DNA from: Sciurus carolinensis | Lineage: Eukaryota; Chordata; Mammalia; Rodentia; Sciuridae | DNA length: 64,000 nt | Assembly: GCF_902686445.1 (NCBI RefSeq) | Contig: NC_062213.1 | Span: 56,369,268-56,433,267, forward strand | Direction: 5' to 3' | Shown: in pieces, positions 12,181-23,477 of the stretch | Layout: each line of letters opens with the position of its first letter | How positions within the stretch are numbered: the stretch's first letter is position 1 | Translations under genes and position numbers: made by a program | The notes under the pieces: generated by a model | What the model saw: the letters and a program-made list of their open reading frames with translations, nothing else | What the model was told of the DNA's origin: nothing | The model's database searches: none

Positions 12181-13029
12181 AATAAAAGCCATTTCCTTCT
12201 TTAGTATCAAAATAGATTAATCATAGAATTAGAGGGAAATGAATTTGGATCTTTGAAGAAGATCCTGATAACAATTTTTATCTCTGATAAAAATACAAAG
12301 TAGAAAACTGGGTAGGTCACAGAGGCCTCCTACAATCCAAGGCAACACACAGCAGGGTGTGTACTTTTGTCGGGATTGCTTTACTTTTCAAAACAAGAGC
12401 AAAGACTGGGAGTCCAGTTTCCAGGAAATAAGGTGGTAATTGTCCACTAGTAGAATTAACAGCTGAGAAAACTTGAGGTAACAGTTGAATTTATGTTTTC
12501 AAAAATATTTGCTTTTTGTAGGGTTTGGGGAACACCCTATGTGAATCAATTATTTTGACAACTTCTGGTTTGGGACCTGAGTTGACAGCATGATCTCTCA
12601 ACATAGTTGCATAGATGTACTGAGCCATTTTGGAGAGAAAAGAGACTGGGAATGTGGGATGGCTGATATGAATTCCTCTTTCTGCGTCTATGGTTTCCAT
12701 AACCCTAGCCATGGATTAGAGAACTCCAGTCCTGGCATTTCTGTTTATTGGGTTTGTATCTGTTTCTGGTTGGCTGTGGGGGGCTGTAAGGAACCTAGGT
12801 CTGAAGATCCTACTCACATTTACCCTCTCAATGGTCAGGCCCTTGTTTATTTCCAGTTATCAATCTCTTCCCTCCGTCATGCAGCCCATCACGCTTTATT
12901 TCAATAACTGAGTCTGTGTTATTATCCCCTGGATAATTCTGCTAATTCTGAAACTTTGCCTTGCCCCATCTCAATCTCCCAGGGACTGGAAGTGAAGGAC
13001 CCAAATCACAGTGACCATAACCACATACT
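12181..13029. other. unassigned sequence
   Basis: No family or exon recognised. The 105-codon frame at 12590-12907 and its minus-strand shadow look random: no motif, no splice context. Confidence 0.4.
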
Positions 13030-13185
13030 TGTTTTCTACACACCTACTTACTGATGGCAAGATTACCTAGATACCAGACCCCAGAGGGGCAACCTCTAAC
13101 ATGACAGAGACGGTCCCTGTGTTGTTCAGTATTGTGTCCACAGGATTCTGTATGGGTCCTGGCACATATTAGGTGTTCAATTTTT
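13030..13185 (+). mobile_element. L2 LINE 3' end (plus strand)
   Basis: ACCCCAGAGGGGCAACC, GACGGTCCCTGTGTTGTTCA and GGTCCTGGCACATATTAGGT followed by GTTCAAT match the typical 3' end of L2. A weak MIR 3' end is the alternative, because the two share this tail. Confidence 0.5.
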
Positions 13186-13719
13186 TTTTCCATGCTGCTA
13201 ATAACTGCTCTAGTCATCCGTGTTGCTCTGACTAATCCATCTTATCTGGTTCTGGTCATCAAATGTCTAACCCTCCCTCTGTTGATTGATTCCCAATACT
13301 GACACACATAATTTAGTTGGAGTACCACGCTAATGCTAATTATTATTCATAGAAATACTTAGCACTTTTCATCATCGAAATGTCTTCCAATTTTAGTTAA
13401 TTAATCAACCAGCAGTTGTGTTAGTTAATTAATCAACCACAGATTTGTGTGGAGGTGACTATAAAATCTGATGTGTGATGATAAATCATTGCAGAATAAC
13501 AAGATAGCTTTTAATAAGAAAGAGATGAATGCAAGGATAATTCAGATTAACTATTATAGGGAAGTCAACCTGAGCAGTGTGTGGTGTCCCCTGTAGTTTC
13601 TCAGATAAGCTTTGCATGATGAGTGAGGGACACTTTAGTTTATTCTTTAATCTACCAATGTGAATGTCTTGGACAGTTTTATTAGCCTAAGACATTTCGA
13701 TTTCCTTTTTTGTACAACA

Positions 13720-13815
13720 ATAGTAACTATATCAGAAAGCTCTGAAGATTAAATAAAATAACATGTAGAACACCAAATACTATGTTTGGCATATAATAAG
13801 GGCTCAGTGGATATT
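13720..13815 (+). mobile_element. MIR SINE 3' half (plus strand)
   Basis: CTCTGAAGATTAAATAAAAT, a TGTTTGGCATATAATAAGGG segment and GCTCAGTGGATATTC follow the MIR 3' half. Confidence 0.65.
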
Positions 13816-13914
13816 CTGTCACTATATAGCTTCATAAACAGCAGCTCAAATAAAAAATGTAAAACATTCTGGAATTTTAAGCAATGGCAATTTACTTTTG
13901 GTGCACATAAACAG

Positions 13915-14225
13915 TGGAAAGGCTTTGGAGCCAGAGAATGTGGGGAGGACCACATCCAATTGTGAGCTCCAATATGAATGTGAGCACATCACTGCATGAC
14001 CAGATTGTCCAACTCCCTGGAGACATGATTCACATGGAATATAATGGGAACAAAACCCCCTTAAGGTTGACCTCATTTCCAGGCATCTCGACTTCCTTAA
14101 GTATAAAATATGCATGTTAATAATTACTTTCATGACTATAAGGATTAATGAGAACAATGTTTACAAAGTTCAATGCCTAGCATGTGGTAGGTACATGATA
14201 TGTAGTTATCATTATTATTTTGGGA
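13915..14225 (+). mobile_element. MIR SINE (plus strand), with internal expansion
   Basis: It starts with AAAGGCTTTGGAGCCAGAG and ends with ATGCCTAGCATGTGGTAGGT and ATCATTATTATT, the expected ends of MIR. The central part is longer than the usual ~260-bp MIR, so it may hold an inserted or unrelated stretch. The overlapping 103-codon minus-strand frame (13846-14157) is a by-product. Confidence 0.6.
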
Positions 14226-15017
14226 AAATAATGATATGTATTATTTAATTCCATGTATAGAGTTAGATCTAAAGTCACTTTTAACTGATGAGTATTGAAA
14301 TGTATTATTACTAACTTGGTTTTGGAAAAAAAAAACAGCGTTTAGAGCAGGAAGTTCTGAAAAAATTTCTACTTTATAAAAATTGCAAAGTAATCTTTAG
14401 ATAAATTTTTTTTTCAGTTCATATTTTTTTATTCTCAAAGCCTTTAGAAATCTGGTTCCCATGAATCTTTCACTGTTGATGTATAAATTAGCTTTCTTCA
14501 TTTCTTTATTCTGATTTGGATCTTTCCAATCCAAAACTTTCTGTGGTAAATTCCATCATCTTCTAACTTAAATTCTAATTATGTCTGTGTGTCTTCCTGA
14601 TACATCACTACCATCTTCCATACTTAACTTTCATTTTACTTTCCTTGTTCATCCTCTGCAACTCCATTACTTTCTCTCTATGCAAATTCGTGAGTTCTGT
14701 CTGTGTCCTGTCATTCCCAGCTCAGGGTGGACTGATGCCATCACATGCTTTGTGATGGAAGGAGCTATGTCAAAGCTCCAGAGGGGTGTGTGGCCAGGCA
14801 ATTGGGACAGATTACACTGGACAGACCTAGCTATCATCATGCTGCCCCTTTCCAAATGCCCACTGCATACAACTATGCCGCCTGCTTACTGGACAAGGAT
14901 GCTAGCTGAAGAGGGAGTGGGGAATAAAACCCATTCTGCCTGCCATCCCTGGAGTGTGCTTGACTGTGGGATGGGAGGAGAGGGCACCTTTATCTAATTC
15001 ACACAAAGCTGTCCCTA
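14226..15017. other. unassigned; includes a 138-codon open frame
   Basis: The frame at 14581-14997 (+) is open for 138 codons. I see no domain, signal peptide or conserved motif, and codons 1-50 are low-complexity hydrophobic. The GC content rises around 14700-14990, and an AATAAAA sits near 14924, which would also suit a decayed LTR. Confidence 0.3.
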
Positions 15018-15370
15018 GTACAATGGATGGAATGTTTATGTCCCTGCACCTTCAATTCACATGTTAAAATCTTAACCCTGAGTGATAGTATTAAGAGCTG
15101 GGAACTTTGAAAGGTGATTTGTTGATCATAAGGGCAGAAACCTCAAGAATAAGATTAGTGCCCTAAAATAGTCCCCAAAGAGCTCTCTTACCTTGTTATC
15201 ATGTGAGGACATAGTGAAAAGATGGCTATCTATGAGCCATCACTAGACCCTGAGTCTGCTGGCCTCTTGATCTTGGCCTTTTTAGTCTCCAGAACTCTAA
15301 GAAATAAGTTTTTGTTGTTTCTACAGTTTACAGTATTTTGGTATAGTAGTTCAAGTGGACTTGTACACCC
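15018..15370 (+). mobile_element. MaLR LTR, MLT1-like (plus strand)
   Basis: It follows the MLT1 consensus order: ATGTCCCTGCACCTTCAATT, a TATTAAGAGCTGGGAACTTT segment, TTATCATGTGAGGACATAGT, CTTGATCTTGGCCTTTTTAG, CCAGAACTCTAAGAAATAAG and finally GTATTTTGGTATAGTAGTTC. The AATAAG near 15303 stands where the LTR polyadenylation signal is expected. It is a solo LTR of an ancient ERVL-MaLR element. Confidence 0.85.
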
Positions 15371-15649
15371 GCATTAGCTGAAACTGCTTTTTTTTTTTTT
15401 TTTTTTGGAAATTTGCACAAAGAGAAGTTTAACGTCTTTTCACTCCATTGTATTGTGTGGCTTGTCACTATTCAGGATGTGCTGTATACTTTCCTCTGCT
15501 CTGTTGCTCATATTCTTTCTTTTCTTTATCTATTGTTGTCTCTGCCATCCAACTAACCCCAACCTGAGAAGCTCATGAATTTATGAAATTTTTAGTCATC
15601 TGGAGAACCCCAGTGAGCCATGCCCTTGCATAATTCTCTTCCCTTAATT

Positions 15650-16137
15650 GTACACAGAACTTGTGATCTGCTTGCCATCAGTAAAACATGGCATAGGTGA
15701 TGGAAGAATTGTTTCTTTGGTTACATTGTTCTATCAGACTCTGCCTAGCAGACTGGGAAGGGAGATTCTCCCCATGGTCTTGGAGAAGTGAACTGCTGTG
15801 GTGTGAGACAACCTGTGAGAGGGTTATGTGCAAAGAACTGTGGACAGCTTCTAGAAGCTGAACACAGCATATGAAGACAACCAGCAAGAAACAAAGACCA
15901 ACAGCTGAAAGAAACTGAATTCTGCCAACATTTGCATAAGCTTGGAAGACAACTTGGAGCTCCAGATAAGAACACAGTCCAGATGATATCTGGATTTTGT
16001 TATAAGACTCTGAGTAGAGGCCCCAGTTGAGCTTGAGTGCATGCCCACAGAAACTGTCAGAGAATAAATGAGCATTGTTTTCAGCAGCTAAAAATTATCA
16101 CAAATTTTCTGCACAGCAATAGAAAACTAATATGCAC
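15650..16137 (+). mobile_element. MaLR-type LTR, second MLT1-like copy (plus strand)
   Basis: The distal part is diagnostic: GAAACTGAATTCTGCCAACA, CTTGGAAGACAACTTGGAGC, CAGAAACTGTCAGAGAATAA and GCAATAGAAAACTAATATG near the end. This is the other MLT1 3'-end type (C/D-like), distinct from the neighbour at 15018. Short minus-strand frames across it (15678-16075) are not genes. Confidence 0.75.
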
Positions 16138-16444
16138 CTCTTTCACTGGACATATCAAACAGAAAGGTACTGACTACCATCACAGTGTGTGATAACATTG
16201 TTTTATTTTTCTAATACTCTTCTTACACACTATATTGCTATTGGCTATTGATTTGTTTGTTTATTGTGCCTGTTTTAATGATCCCAGGTTATTTACAGAC
16301 ATCTAGGAAGAGAATGGAGACAAGTAAACCGATTATTAATTGCAGAGATCACAGAAGCTAAGAAAACTACTTGGCCAGATAACATGTCAAATTCTCACTT
16401 TTTGTTCGATTCAGAGTAGCTGGACAGCACTACCAGGTGTTTTT

Positions 16445-16461
16445 AAAAAAAATCATTTTTC
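16445..16461. repeat. target-site duplication, 5' copy, of the full-length L1
   Basis: AAAAAAAATCATTTTTC matches 23478-23494 exactly over 17 bp. The flank GTTTTTAAAA fits the L1 endonuclease nick preference (TTTT/AA on the bottom strand). Confidence 0.95.
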
Positions 16462-16752
16462 GGGCGATCCAAGATGGTGGCCTAGAGGGTGACTGCACCC
16501 CCAGTCGCTCCAGAACCCAGGAGTTAAGAAGGGGAGGCATTGAGAGACTCGGACCTGAAATAGAGCCACGGGTGAGTCTGCCCACTGGGTAAAGCTCGGC
16601 CAGGGTGGCAGGCCCAGATAGAGGTGGCTTATCGGAGCAGGGCAGGCAGCTAGAGTCTTCCACAGGCAGCCCTGCGCACTTCGGCGGTGGGCCCCGCCCA
16701 CACAGCCAGTTTCTCCAGGTTTTCAGAGCAGGCCCGCTAGTGAGAGCCTTTC
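16462..16752 (+). promoter_or_regulatory. L1 5' UTR/promoter, first (interrupted) copy
   Basis: It starts GGGCGATCCAAGATGGTGG. The CCAAGATGG core at 16469-16477 is a YY1-type site at the position where L1 promoters typically carry one. The first ~290 bp are repeated with few differences from 17852 onward. The segment is GC-rich, unlike its surroundings, and stops abruptly at a poly(T) run. An antisense frame of about 80 codons here (16430-16701) is a shadow of the GC-rich promoter. Confidence 0.85.
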
Positions 16753-17190
16753 TTTTTTTTTTTTTTTTTTATTATTATTGTATACAAATGGGATACATGT
16801 TGTTTCTCTATTTGTACATGGAGTCAAGGCATACCATTTGTGTAATCATACGTTTACATAGGGCAATGATGTTTGATTCATTATTTTTTTTTCCCCTTCC
16901 CCCCCAACCCCTCCCACCCCTCTTTTCCCTCTATACAGTCCTTCTTTCCTTCATTCTTACCACACTCCTTATCCCTAACCCTAAACCTAACCCTAAACCT
17001 AATGCTAACCCTTCCCACCCCCAATATATGTCCTCATCCGCTTAACAGCAAGATCATTCGTCCTTTAGTTTTTTGAGATTGGCTTATCTAACTTAGCATG
17101 ATATCTCCAATTTCATCCATTTGCCTGCAAATGCCATAATTTTATCATTCTTCATTGCGGAGTAATATTCCATTGTATATATATGCCACA
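16753..17190 (-). mobile_element. nested L1 3' end (minus strand) inside the host L1 5' UTR
   Basis: It begins with 18 Ts plus ATTATTATTG (a reversed A-rich tail), then the reversed L1 3' UTR with its C-rich tract and telomere-like CCCTAACCCTAAACC run (16973-17012). It ends with the reversed ORF2 C-terminus (GCAAATGCCATAATTTTATC; ...GTATATATATGCCACA). It corresponds to about 23070-23475 of the host element. Confidence 0.9.
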
Positions 17191-17613
17191 GCAACAAATT
17201 TCTAGAGACATATGAATTACCTAAACTGAACGGGGAGGACATACACAACTTAAATAAACCAATCTCAAACAATGAAATAGAAGAGGTCATCAAAAGACTA
17301 CCAACAAAGAAAAGTCCGGGACCAGATGGGTTCTCAGCCGAGTTCTACAAAACCTTTAAAGAAGAGCTCATTCCAATACTCCTCAAAGTATTTCATAAAA
17401 TAGAAGAGGAGGGAACCCTCCCAAACTCGTTCTATGAAGCCAATATCACCCTGATGCCTAAACCAGACAGAGACACATCGAGGAAAGAAAATTTCAGACC
17501 AATATCCTTAATGAACATCGACGCAAAAATTCTCAACAAAATTTTAGCAAATCGCATACAAATATATATTAAAAAGATAGTGCACGACGATCAAGTGGGT
17601 TTTATCCCAGGGA
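17191..17613 (+). mobile_element. nested L1 ORF2 fragment in opposite orientation
   Basis: This segment aligns nearly base-for-base with 20702-21123 of the host L1, the part of ORF2 leading into the RT core. It includes the open frame starting [18 protein letters not shown] (17454 on). It directly abuts the minus-strand 3' end at 17190. The ~1.9 kb of ORF2 that should lie between the two pieces is missing. The host's promoter sequence resumes after about 17613. This is the 5'-inverted half expected from twin priming, but with an unusually large deletion; two independent events are the alternative. Confidence 0.85.
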
Positions 17614-18328
17614 CCAGGATAGGGCAGCCAGAGACTTCCCCAAGCAGCCTGGACCCCTGCAGTGGGAGGTGCCTTTCAAGGCTAGCTTCTTGGAGCAGAC
17701 CGCCCAGTGAGAGGCTTTCTACATAGAACCAGCCACAAGTCCCCGAACCAACAGAGAGCTTTGATCTGCAAGCAGCCTCTGGGATCAGGGCAGGGCAGCC
17801 AGAGACCTCTTCAGGTGGCTCTGCCCACTCCGGCCGCAGGCTCTTTCCACAGGGCAATCCAAGATGGTGGCCTAGAGGGTGACTGCATCCCCAGTCGCTC
17901 CAGAACCCAGGAGTTAAGAAGGGGAGGCATTGAGAGACTCGGACTGAAATAGAGCCACGGGTGAGTCTGCCCACTGGGTAAAGCTCGGCCCGGGTGGCAG
18001 GCACAGATAGAGGTGGCTTATCAAAGCAGGGCAGGGCAGCTAAAGTCTTCCCCAGGTAGCCTTCCACACTCCGGCGGTGGGCTCCTCGCACATGGCCAGC
18101 TGCACGGTGCAGGCCCCCAGAGAGAGCCTTTCCGCACAGAGCCAGCTCCAAACCCTGGATCCAGTAGGGGCTAGGGGCAGCTTTCTTCGGATGCACTGCA
18201 TTATCAAATTCCTCCAAGACATCAGGCTACTGAAGGCTGGGAGGTGATACACTGGAAATCTACCGGGACACTATAAGCCAATAGCGGAAATCTGCAATAT
18301 CTCAGGGTCCCACTGACAGCTGACCAAT
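17614..18328 (+). promoter_or_regulatory. L1 5' UTR, second and third units
   Basis: 17614-17851 holds related subunits: CAGGATAGGGCAGCCAGAGA at 17616 and ATCAGGGCAGGGCAGCCAGA near 17791 are variants of the GCAGGGCAGGCAGCTAGAG block at 16639. At 17852 the 5' end restarts (GGGCAATCCAAGATGGTGG, YY1-like core 17859-17867) and runs to the ORF1 start. Repeated promoter units recall the monomer-type promoters known from rodent L1s. The 208-codon minus-strand frame at 17591-18217 is a shadow of this GC-rich sequence. Confidence 0.75.
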
Positions 18329-19362
18329 ATGAGAAACAAGGGAAGAAAAGTCCCAAACAAACCTAGATACTACATCAATAAAACCCAATGACAGCACAGC
18401 AGAAGAAATGTCAGAAAGGGAGTTCAGAATGTACATAATTAAAACAAACAGGGAAGCAAATGAGGAGATGAAAGAGCAAATTCAGGCATTGAAGGAGGAG
18501 ATGAAAGAGCAAATGCAGGCATTAAATGATCGCACCAATCAACAGTTAAAAGACCAAATATGGGAAGCAAGAGATCATTTCAATAAAGAGTAGAGATACT
18601 GAAAAAAAACCAAACTGAAATACTTGAAATGAAGGAAACAATAAACCAAGTTAAAAACTCCATAGAAAGCATAACCAATAGGATAGAACACCTGGAAGAC
18701 AGAACCTCAGACATTGAAGACAAATTATTAATCTTGAAAGCAAAGTTGGCCAAACAGAGAAGATGGTAAGAAATCATGAACAGAATCTACAAAAATTATG
18801 GGATATTATGAAAAGGCCAAATTTAAGAATTATTGGGATTGAGGAAGGCTTAGAGAAACAAACCAAAGGAATGAACAATCTATTCAATGAAATAATATCA
18901 GAAAATTTCCCAAATCTGAAGAATGAAATGGGAAAACCAAGTACAAGAGGCTTATAGAACTCCAAATACACAAAATTACAACAGACCCACACCAAGGCAC
19001 ATTATTATGAACATACCTAACATACAAAATAAAAGACAGAATTTTAAAGGCCGCGAGAGAAAAGAATCAAATTACATTCAGAGGGAAATAATACGAATAT
19101 CAGCAGATTTTTCAGTCCAGACCCTAAAAGCTAGAAGGGCCTGGAACAACATTTTTCAAGCCCTGAAGAAAATGGTGCCAACCAAGGAATCTTATACCCA
19201 GCAAAACTTACCTCAAATTTGACGATGAAATAAGATCCTTCTATATAACAAAAGCTAAAGGAATTTACAAAAGAAAGCCAGCATTACAGAACCATTCTCA
19301 GCAAAATATTCCATGAGGAAGAGATGAAAACAATGATGCAAATCAGCAACAGGAGGCGCTAG
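18329..19362 (+). pseudogene. L1 ORF1 (RNA-binding chaperone), disrupted
   Basis: ORF1p is the L1 RNA-binding trimer: a coiled coil, an RRM and a C-terminal domain. The start ATG is at 18329 (MRNKGRKVPNKP), and a one-base shift occurs near 18389. The coiled coil follows in the frame of 18408-18593 and contains an 11-codon direct repeat (EEMKEQIQALK / EEMKEQMQALN). A stop interrupts at 18591-18593. The RRM-like part carries KRPNLRIIGIEEG (about 18811-18849) and TPRHIIMNI, and the C-terminal part carries LKARRAWNNIFQALKK. The expected stop is the TAG at 19360. Total length, about 344 codons, matches normal ORF1p, so size is intact while the frame is broken at least four times. Confidence 0.9.
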
Positions 19363-19413
19363 CCTAAAGGAATAGCCAAAATAAAGGAGAAACCCAATCA
19401 TGTCAAAAACAAT

Positions 19414-22400
19414 ATGAGTCAATTGACTGGGAATACAAATCATATCCGATAATACCCTGAATGTCAATGGCCTGAATTCATCAATCAAAAGACATAGACT
19501 GGCAGATTGGATTAAAAAGAAAAAATCCAACAATATGCTGCCTGCAAGAGACTCATCTCATAGAAAGAGACACCCATAGACTAAAGGTGAAAGGATGGGG
19601 AAAAACATACCATGCACACGGACACAGCAAAAAAGCTGGAGTATCCATCCTCATTTCAGATAATGTGGACCTTCAAGCCAAAGTTAGTCAGAAGGGATAA
19701 AGAAGGACATTACATGCTGCTTAAGGGAAGCATAAATCAGCAAGACATAACAATCATAAATATCTATGCCTGAACATTGTCTCATCCACGTAGGTCAAAC
19801 AAATCTTCTCACATTCCAGAAATCAAATAGACCACAACACATAATACTAGGCGATTTTAACACACCTCTCTCACCACCTGGATAGAGTCGTCCAAACAAA
19901 AATTGAATAAAGAAACTATAGATCTCAACAACACAATCAAAAATTTAGACTTAATGGACATATATAGAATATACCATCCAACCAGAACGAATACACTTTC
20001 TTCTCAGCAGCACATGATCCTTCTCTAAAATAGACCATATTTTATGCCACAAAGCTACTGTAGCAATACAAGAAGATAGAGATACTACCTTGTACTCTAT
20101 CAGATCATAATGGACTGAAATTAGAAATAAATGACAGAATAAAAACAGAAACTTCTACAATACTTGGAGATTAAATAATACACCTATTATATGATGAATG
20201 GATAACAGAAGACATCAGGAGGAAAATAAAAAAAATTCTTGAAGTAAACGAGAACAAAGACACAATCATATCAAAATCTCTGGGACACTATGAAAGCAGT
20301 ACTTAGAGGAAGATTTATTTCATGGGGTGCATTCAAAAAAGAAGTAGAAATCAAACAAATAAACGACTTAACACTACAGCTCAAAGCGCTAGAAAAAGAA
20401 GAGCAGACCAATACCAAAGTAGTAGAAGACAGGAAATAGTTAAAATCAGAGTCGAAATCAACGAAATCGAAACAAAGAAACAATCAGAAATATAACAAAA
20501 TAAATAGTTGGTTCTTTGAAAAAATAAACATAATTGAGAAGTCCTAAGACACACTGACAAAGAGAAAGAGGGAGAAAACTCAAATTACTAAAATTCGGAA
20601 TGAACAAGGAAACATCACAACAGACCGAGTGAAATACAAAACATAATTAGAAGCTATTTCGAAAATCTATACTCCAACAAAACAGAAAACCTCGAAGACA
20701 TCAACAAATTTCTAGAGACATATGAACTACCTAAACTGAACGAGGAGGACATACAGAACTTAAATAAACCAATCTCAAGCAATGAAATAGAAGAGGTCAT
20801 CAAAAGCCTACCAACAAAGAAAAGTCCAGGACCAGATGGGTTCTCAGCTGAGTTCTACAAAACCTTTAAGGAAGAGCTCATTCCAATACTCCTCAAACTA
20901 TTCCATGAAATAGACGAGGAGGGAACCCTCCCAAACTCGTTCTATGAAGCCAATATCACCCTGATGCCTAAACCAGACAGAGACACATCGAGAAAAGAAA
21001 ATTTCAGACCAATATCCTTAATGAACATCGACGCAAAAATTCTCAACAAAATTTTAGCAAATCGCATACAAATACATATTAAAAAGATAGTGCACCACGA
21101 TCAAGTGGGTTTTATCCGAGGGATGCAAGGTTGGTTCAACATTCGGAAATCAATAAATGTCATTCACCATATCAACAGGCTTAAAGTCAAGAATCACATG
21201 ATTATTTCAATAGATGCAGAAAAAGCATTCGATAAAATACAGCATCCCTTCATGCTCAAAACACTAGAAAAAATTGGGGTAGTGGGAACATTCCTTAACA
21301 TTATAAAGGCCATCTACGCTAAGCCCATGGCCAATATCATTCTAAATGGTGAAAAACTGAAAGCGTTCCCCCTAAAAACTGGAACAAGGTAGGGATGCCC
21401 TCTTTCACCACTTCTGTTCAACTTTGTTCTTGAGACTCTAGCCAGAGCAATCAGACAAACGAAAGAAATTAAAGGGATACGAATTGGAAAAGAAGAACTC
21501 AAACTATCCATGTTTGCTGATGACATGATTATATATTTAGAGGAACCTGGAAATTCCACCAGAAAACTTTTAGAACTCATAGGTGAATTCAGTAAAGTAG
21601 CAGGTTACAAGATCAATGCTCATAAATCTAATGCATTTTTATACATAAGTGATGAATCTTCAGATAGAGAAATTAGGAAAACTACCCCATTCACAATAGC
21701 ATCGAAAAAAATAAAATACTTGGGAATCAATCTCACAAAAGAGGTGAAAGACCTCTACAATGAGAACTACAGAACACTAAAGAAAGAAATTCAAGAAAAC
21801 CTTAGAAGATGGAAAGATCTCCCATGTTCCTGGATAGGCAGAATTAATATTGTCAAAATGGCTATACTACCTAAAGTGCTATACAGATGCAATGCAATTC
21901 CAATTAAAATCCCAATGATGTACCTTGCAGAAATAGAGCAAGCAATTATGAAATTCATCTGGAAGAATAAAAAACACAGAATAGCTAAAGCAATCCTCAG
22001 TAGCAAGAACGAAGCAGGGGTATTGCAATACCAGATCTTCAACTCTACTACAAAGCAATAGTAACAAAAACCGCATGGTATTGGTACCAAAATAGACAGG
22101 TAGATCAATGGTACAGAATAGAGGACATGGACACAAACCCAAATAAATACAATTTTCTCATACTAGACAAAGGTGCCAAAATATGCAATGGAGAAAAAGA
22201 TACCCTCTTCAACAATGGTGCTGGGAAAACTGGAAAACCATATGCAATAGAATGAAATTAAACCCCTCTCACCCTACACAAAACTCAACTCAAAATGTCA
22301 AGGACCTCAGAATCAGACCAGAGACCCTTCATCTTATAGAAGAAAAAGTAGGTCCAAATCTTCAACTTGTTGGCTTAGGATCAGACTTCCTTAACAGGAC

Positions 22401-23210
22401 TCCCATAGCACAAGAAATAAAAGCAAGAAGCAACAACTGGGATAGATTCAAACTAAAAAGTTTTCTCTCAGCAAAGGAAACTATCAGCAATGCAAAGAAA
22501 TAGCCTACAGAGTGGGAGAATATCTTTGCCAACCATACCTCAGATAGAGCGCTAATTTCCAGAATCTATAAAGAACTCAAAAAACTCTACACCAAGAATG
22601 CAAATAATCCAATCTACAAATGGGCTAAGGAAATGAATAGACACTTCACAGAAGAAGATCTACAAGCAATCAACAAACATATGGAGAAATGTTCAACATC
22701 CCTAGTAATAAGGGAAATGCAAATCAAAACTACCCTAAGATTTCATCTCACCCCAATTAGAATGGCGATTATCAAGAACACAAGCAATAATAGGTGTTGG
22801 CGAGGATGTGGTGAGAAAGGAACACTCATACATTGCTGGTGGGGTTGCAAATTAGTGCAGCCACTCTGGAAAGCAGTGTGGAGATTCCTCAGAAAGCTTG
22901 GAATGGAAACACGATTTGACCCAGCTATCCCACTCCTTGGCCTATACCCAAAGGACTTAAAATCAGCATACTACAGAGATAGAGCACATCAATGTTCATT
23001 GCTGCTCAATTCACCATAGCCAGATTGTGGAACCAACCTAGATGCCCTTCAGTTGATGAATGGATAAAGAAACTGTGGCATATTTATACAATGGAATATT
23101 ACTCCACAATGAAGAATGATAAATTTATGGCATTTGCAGGCAAATGGATGAAATTGGAGAATATCATGCTAAGTGAGATAACCCAATCTCAAAAACTAAA
23201 GGACGAATGA
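19414..23210 (+). pseudogene. L1 ORF2 (endonuclease-reverse transcriptase), disrupted
   Basis: ORF2p nicks DNA and copies L1 RNA by target-primed reverse transcription. Likely start is the ATG at 19414. The AP-like endonuclease is visible as NVNGLNSSIKRHRLADWIKK (19462 on) and, after a frameshift near 19520, as CLQETHLIERDTH. The RT core is open from 20964 ([20 protein letters not shown]) and is cut by a TAG at 21390-21392 inside the GTR*GCPLSP motif. The catalytic FADDMIIYL follows in the frame at 21510. The C-terminal part carries [20 protein letters not shown] and ends [19 protein letters not shown] with the stop at 23208. Length of about 1265 codons is normal. Several frameshifts and stops make it non-functional. 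Confidence 0.95.
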
Positions 23211-23477
23211 TCTTGCTGATAAGCGGATGAGGACATATAATGGGGGGTGGGAGGGGTTAGCATTAGGTTTAGGGTTAGGTTTAGGGTTAGGGATAAGGAG
23301 AGCGGTAAGAATGAGGAAAGAAGGACTGTATAGAGGGGAAAGAGGGGTGGGGGGGGGGGGGGAAGGGAAAAAAATAATCAAACATCATTGCCCTATGTAA
23401 ACGTATGATTACACAAATGGTATGCCTTGACTGTATGTACAAATAGAGAAACAACATGTATTCCATTTGTATACAAT
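23211..23477 (+). other. L1 3' UTR with telomere-like and G-rich tracts
   Basis: The segment contains an imperfect TTAGGG-type array (23256-23292), then a long G run (GTGG followed by a G-tract at 23349-23362) expected to form G-quadruplexes, and ends CCATTTGTATACAATAAA with an A run shared with the TSD. The same layout occurs reversed in the nested copy (16.97 kb) and the 43.8-kb copy. Confidence 0.9.

Larger units (their letters stand above)
16462..23477 (+). mobile_element. near-full-length L1 retrotransposon
   Basis: The order is 5' UTR, (nested L1), 5' UTR, ORF1, ORF2, 3' UTR and A-rich tail, bounded by perfect 17-bp TSDs. Total length is 7016 bp, of which 861 bp (16753-17613) is a foreign L1 segment, leaving about 6.15 kb, normal for a full-length mammalian L1. 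Intact TSDs mean a single retrotransposition event placed this unit here. ORF1 and ORF2 both contain stops and frameshifts, so the copy is dead. Identity of its ORF2 to the nested fragment and to the copies at 40.7 and 43.8 kb is high by eye, indicating one fairly recent subfamily. Confidence 0.95.

Noticed and set aside
14581..14997. 138-codon open frame as a possible gene
   Set aside because: No domain, signal peptide, splice context or conserved motif; length is within chance for this base composition, next to MaLR LTRs.
17591..18217. 208-codon minus-strand open frame
   Set aside because: It lies antisense to the GC-rich L1 promoter units; a similar antisense frame exists at 16430-16701 for the first unit copy. 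A by-product of low stop frequency.
23256..23300. Interstitial telomere from a chromosome fusion
   Set aside because: The same imperfect TTAGGG run appears at the same place in other L1 3' UTRs of this window, so it belongs to the L1.
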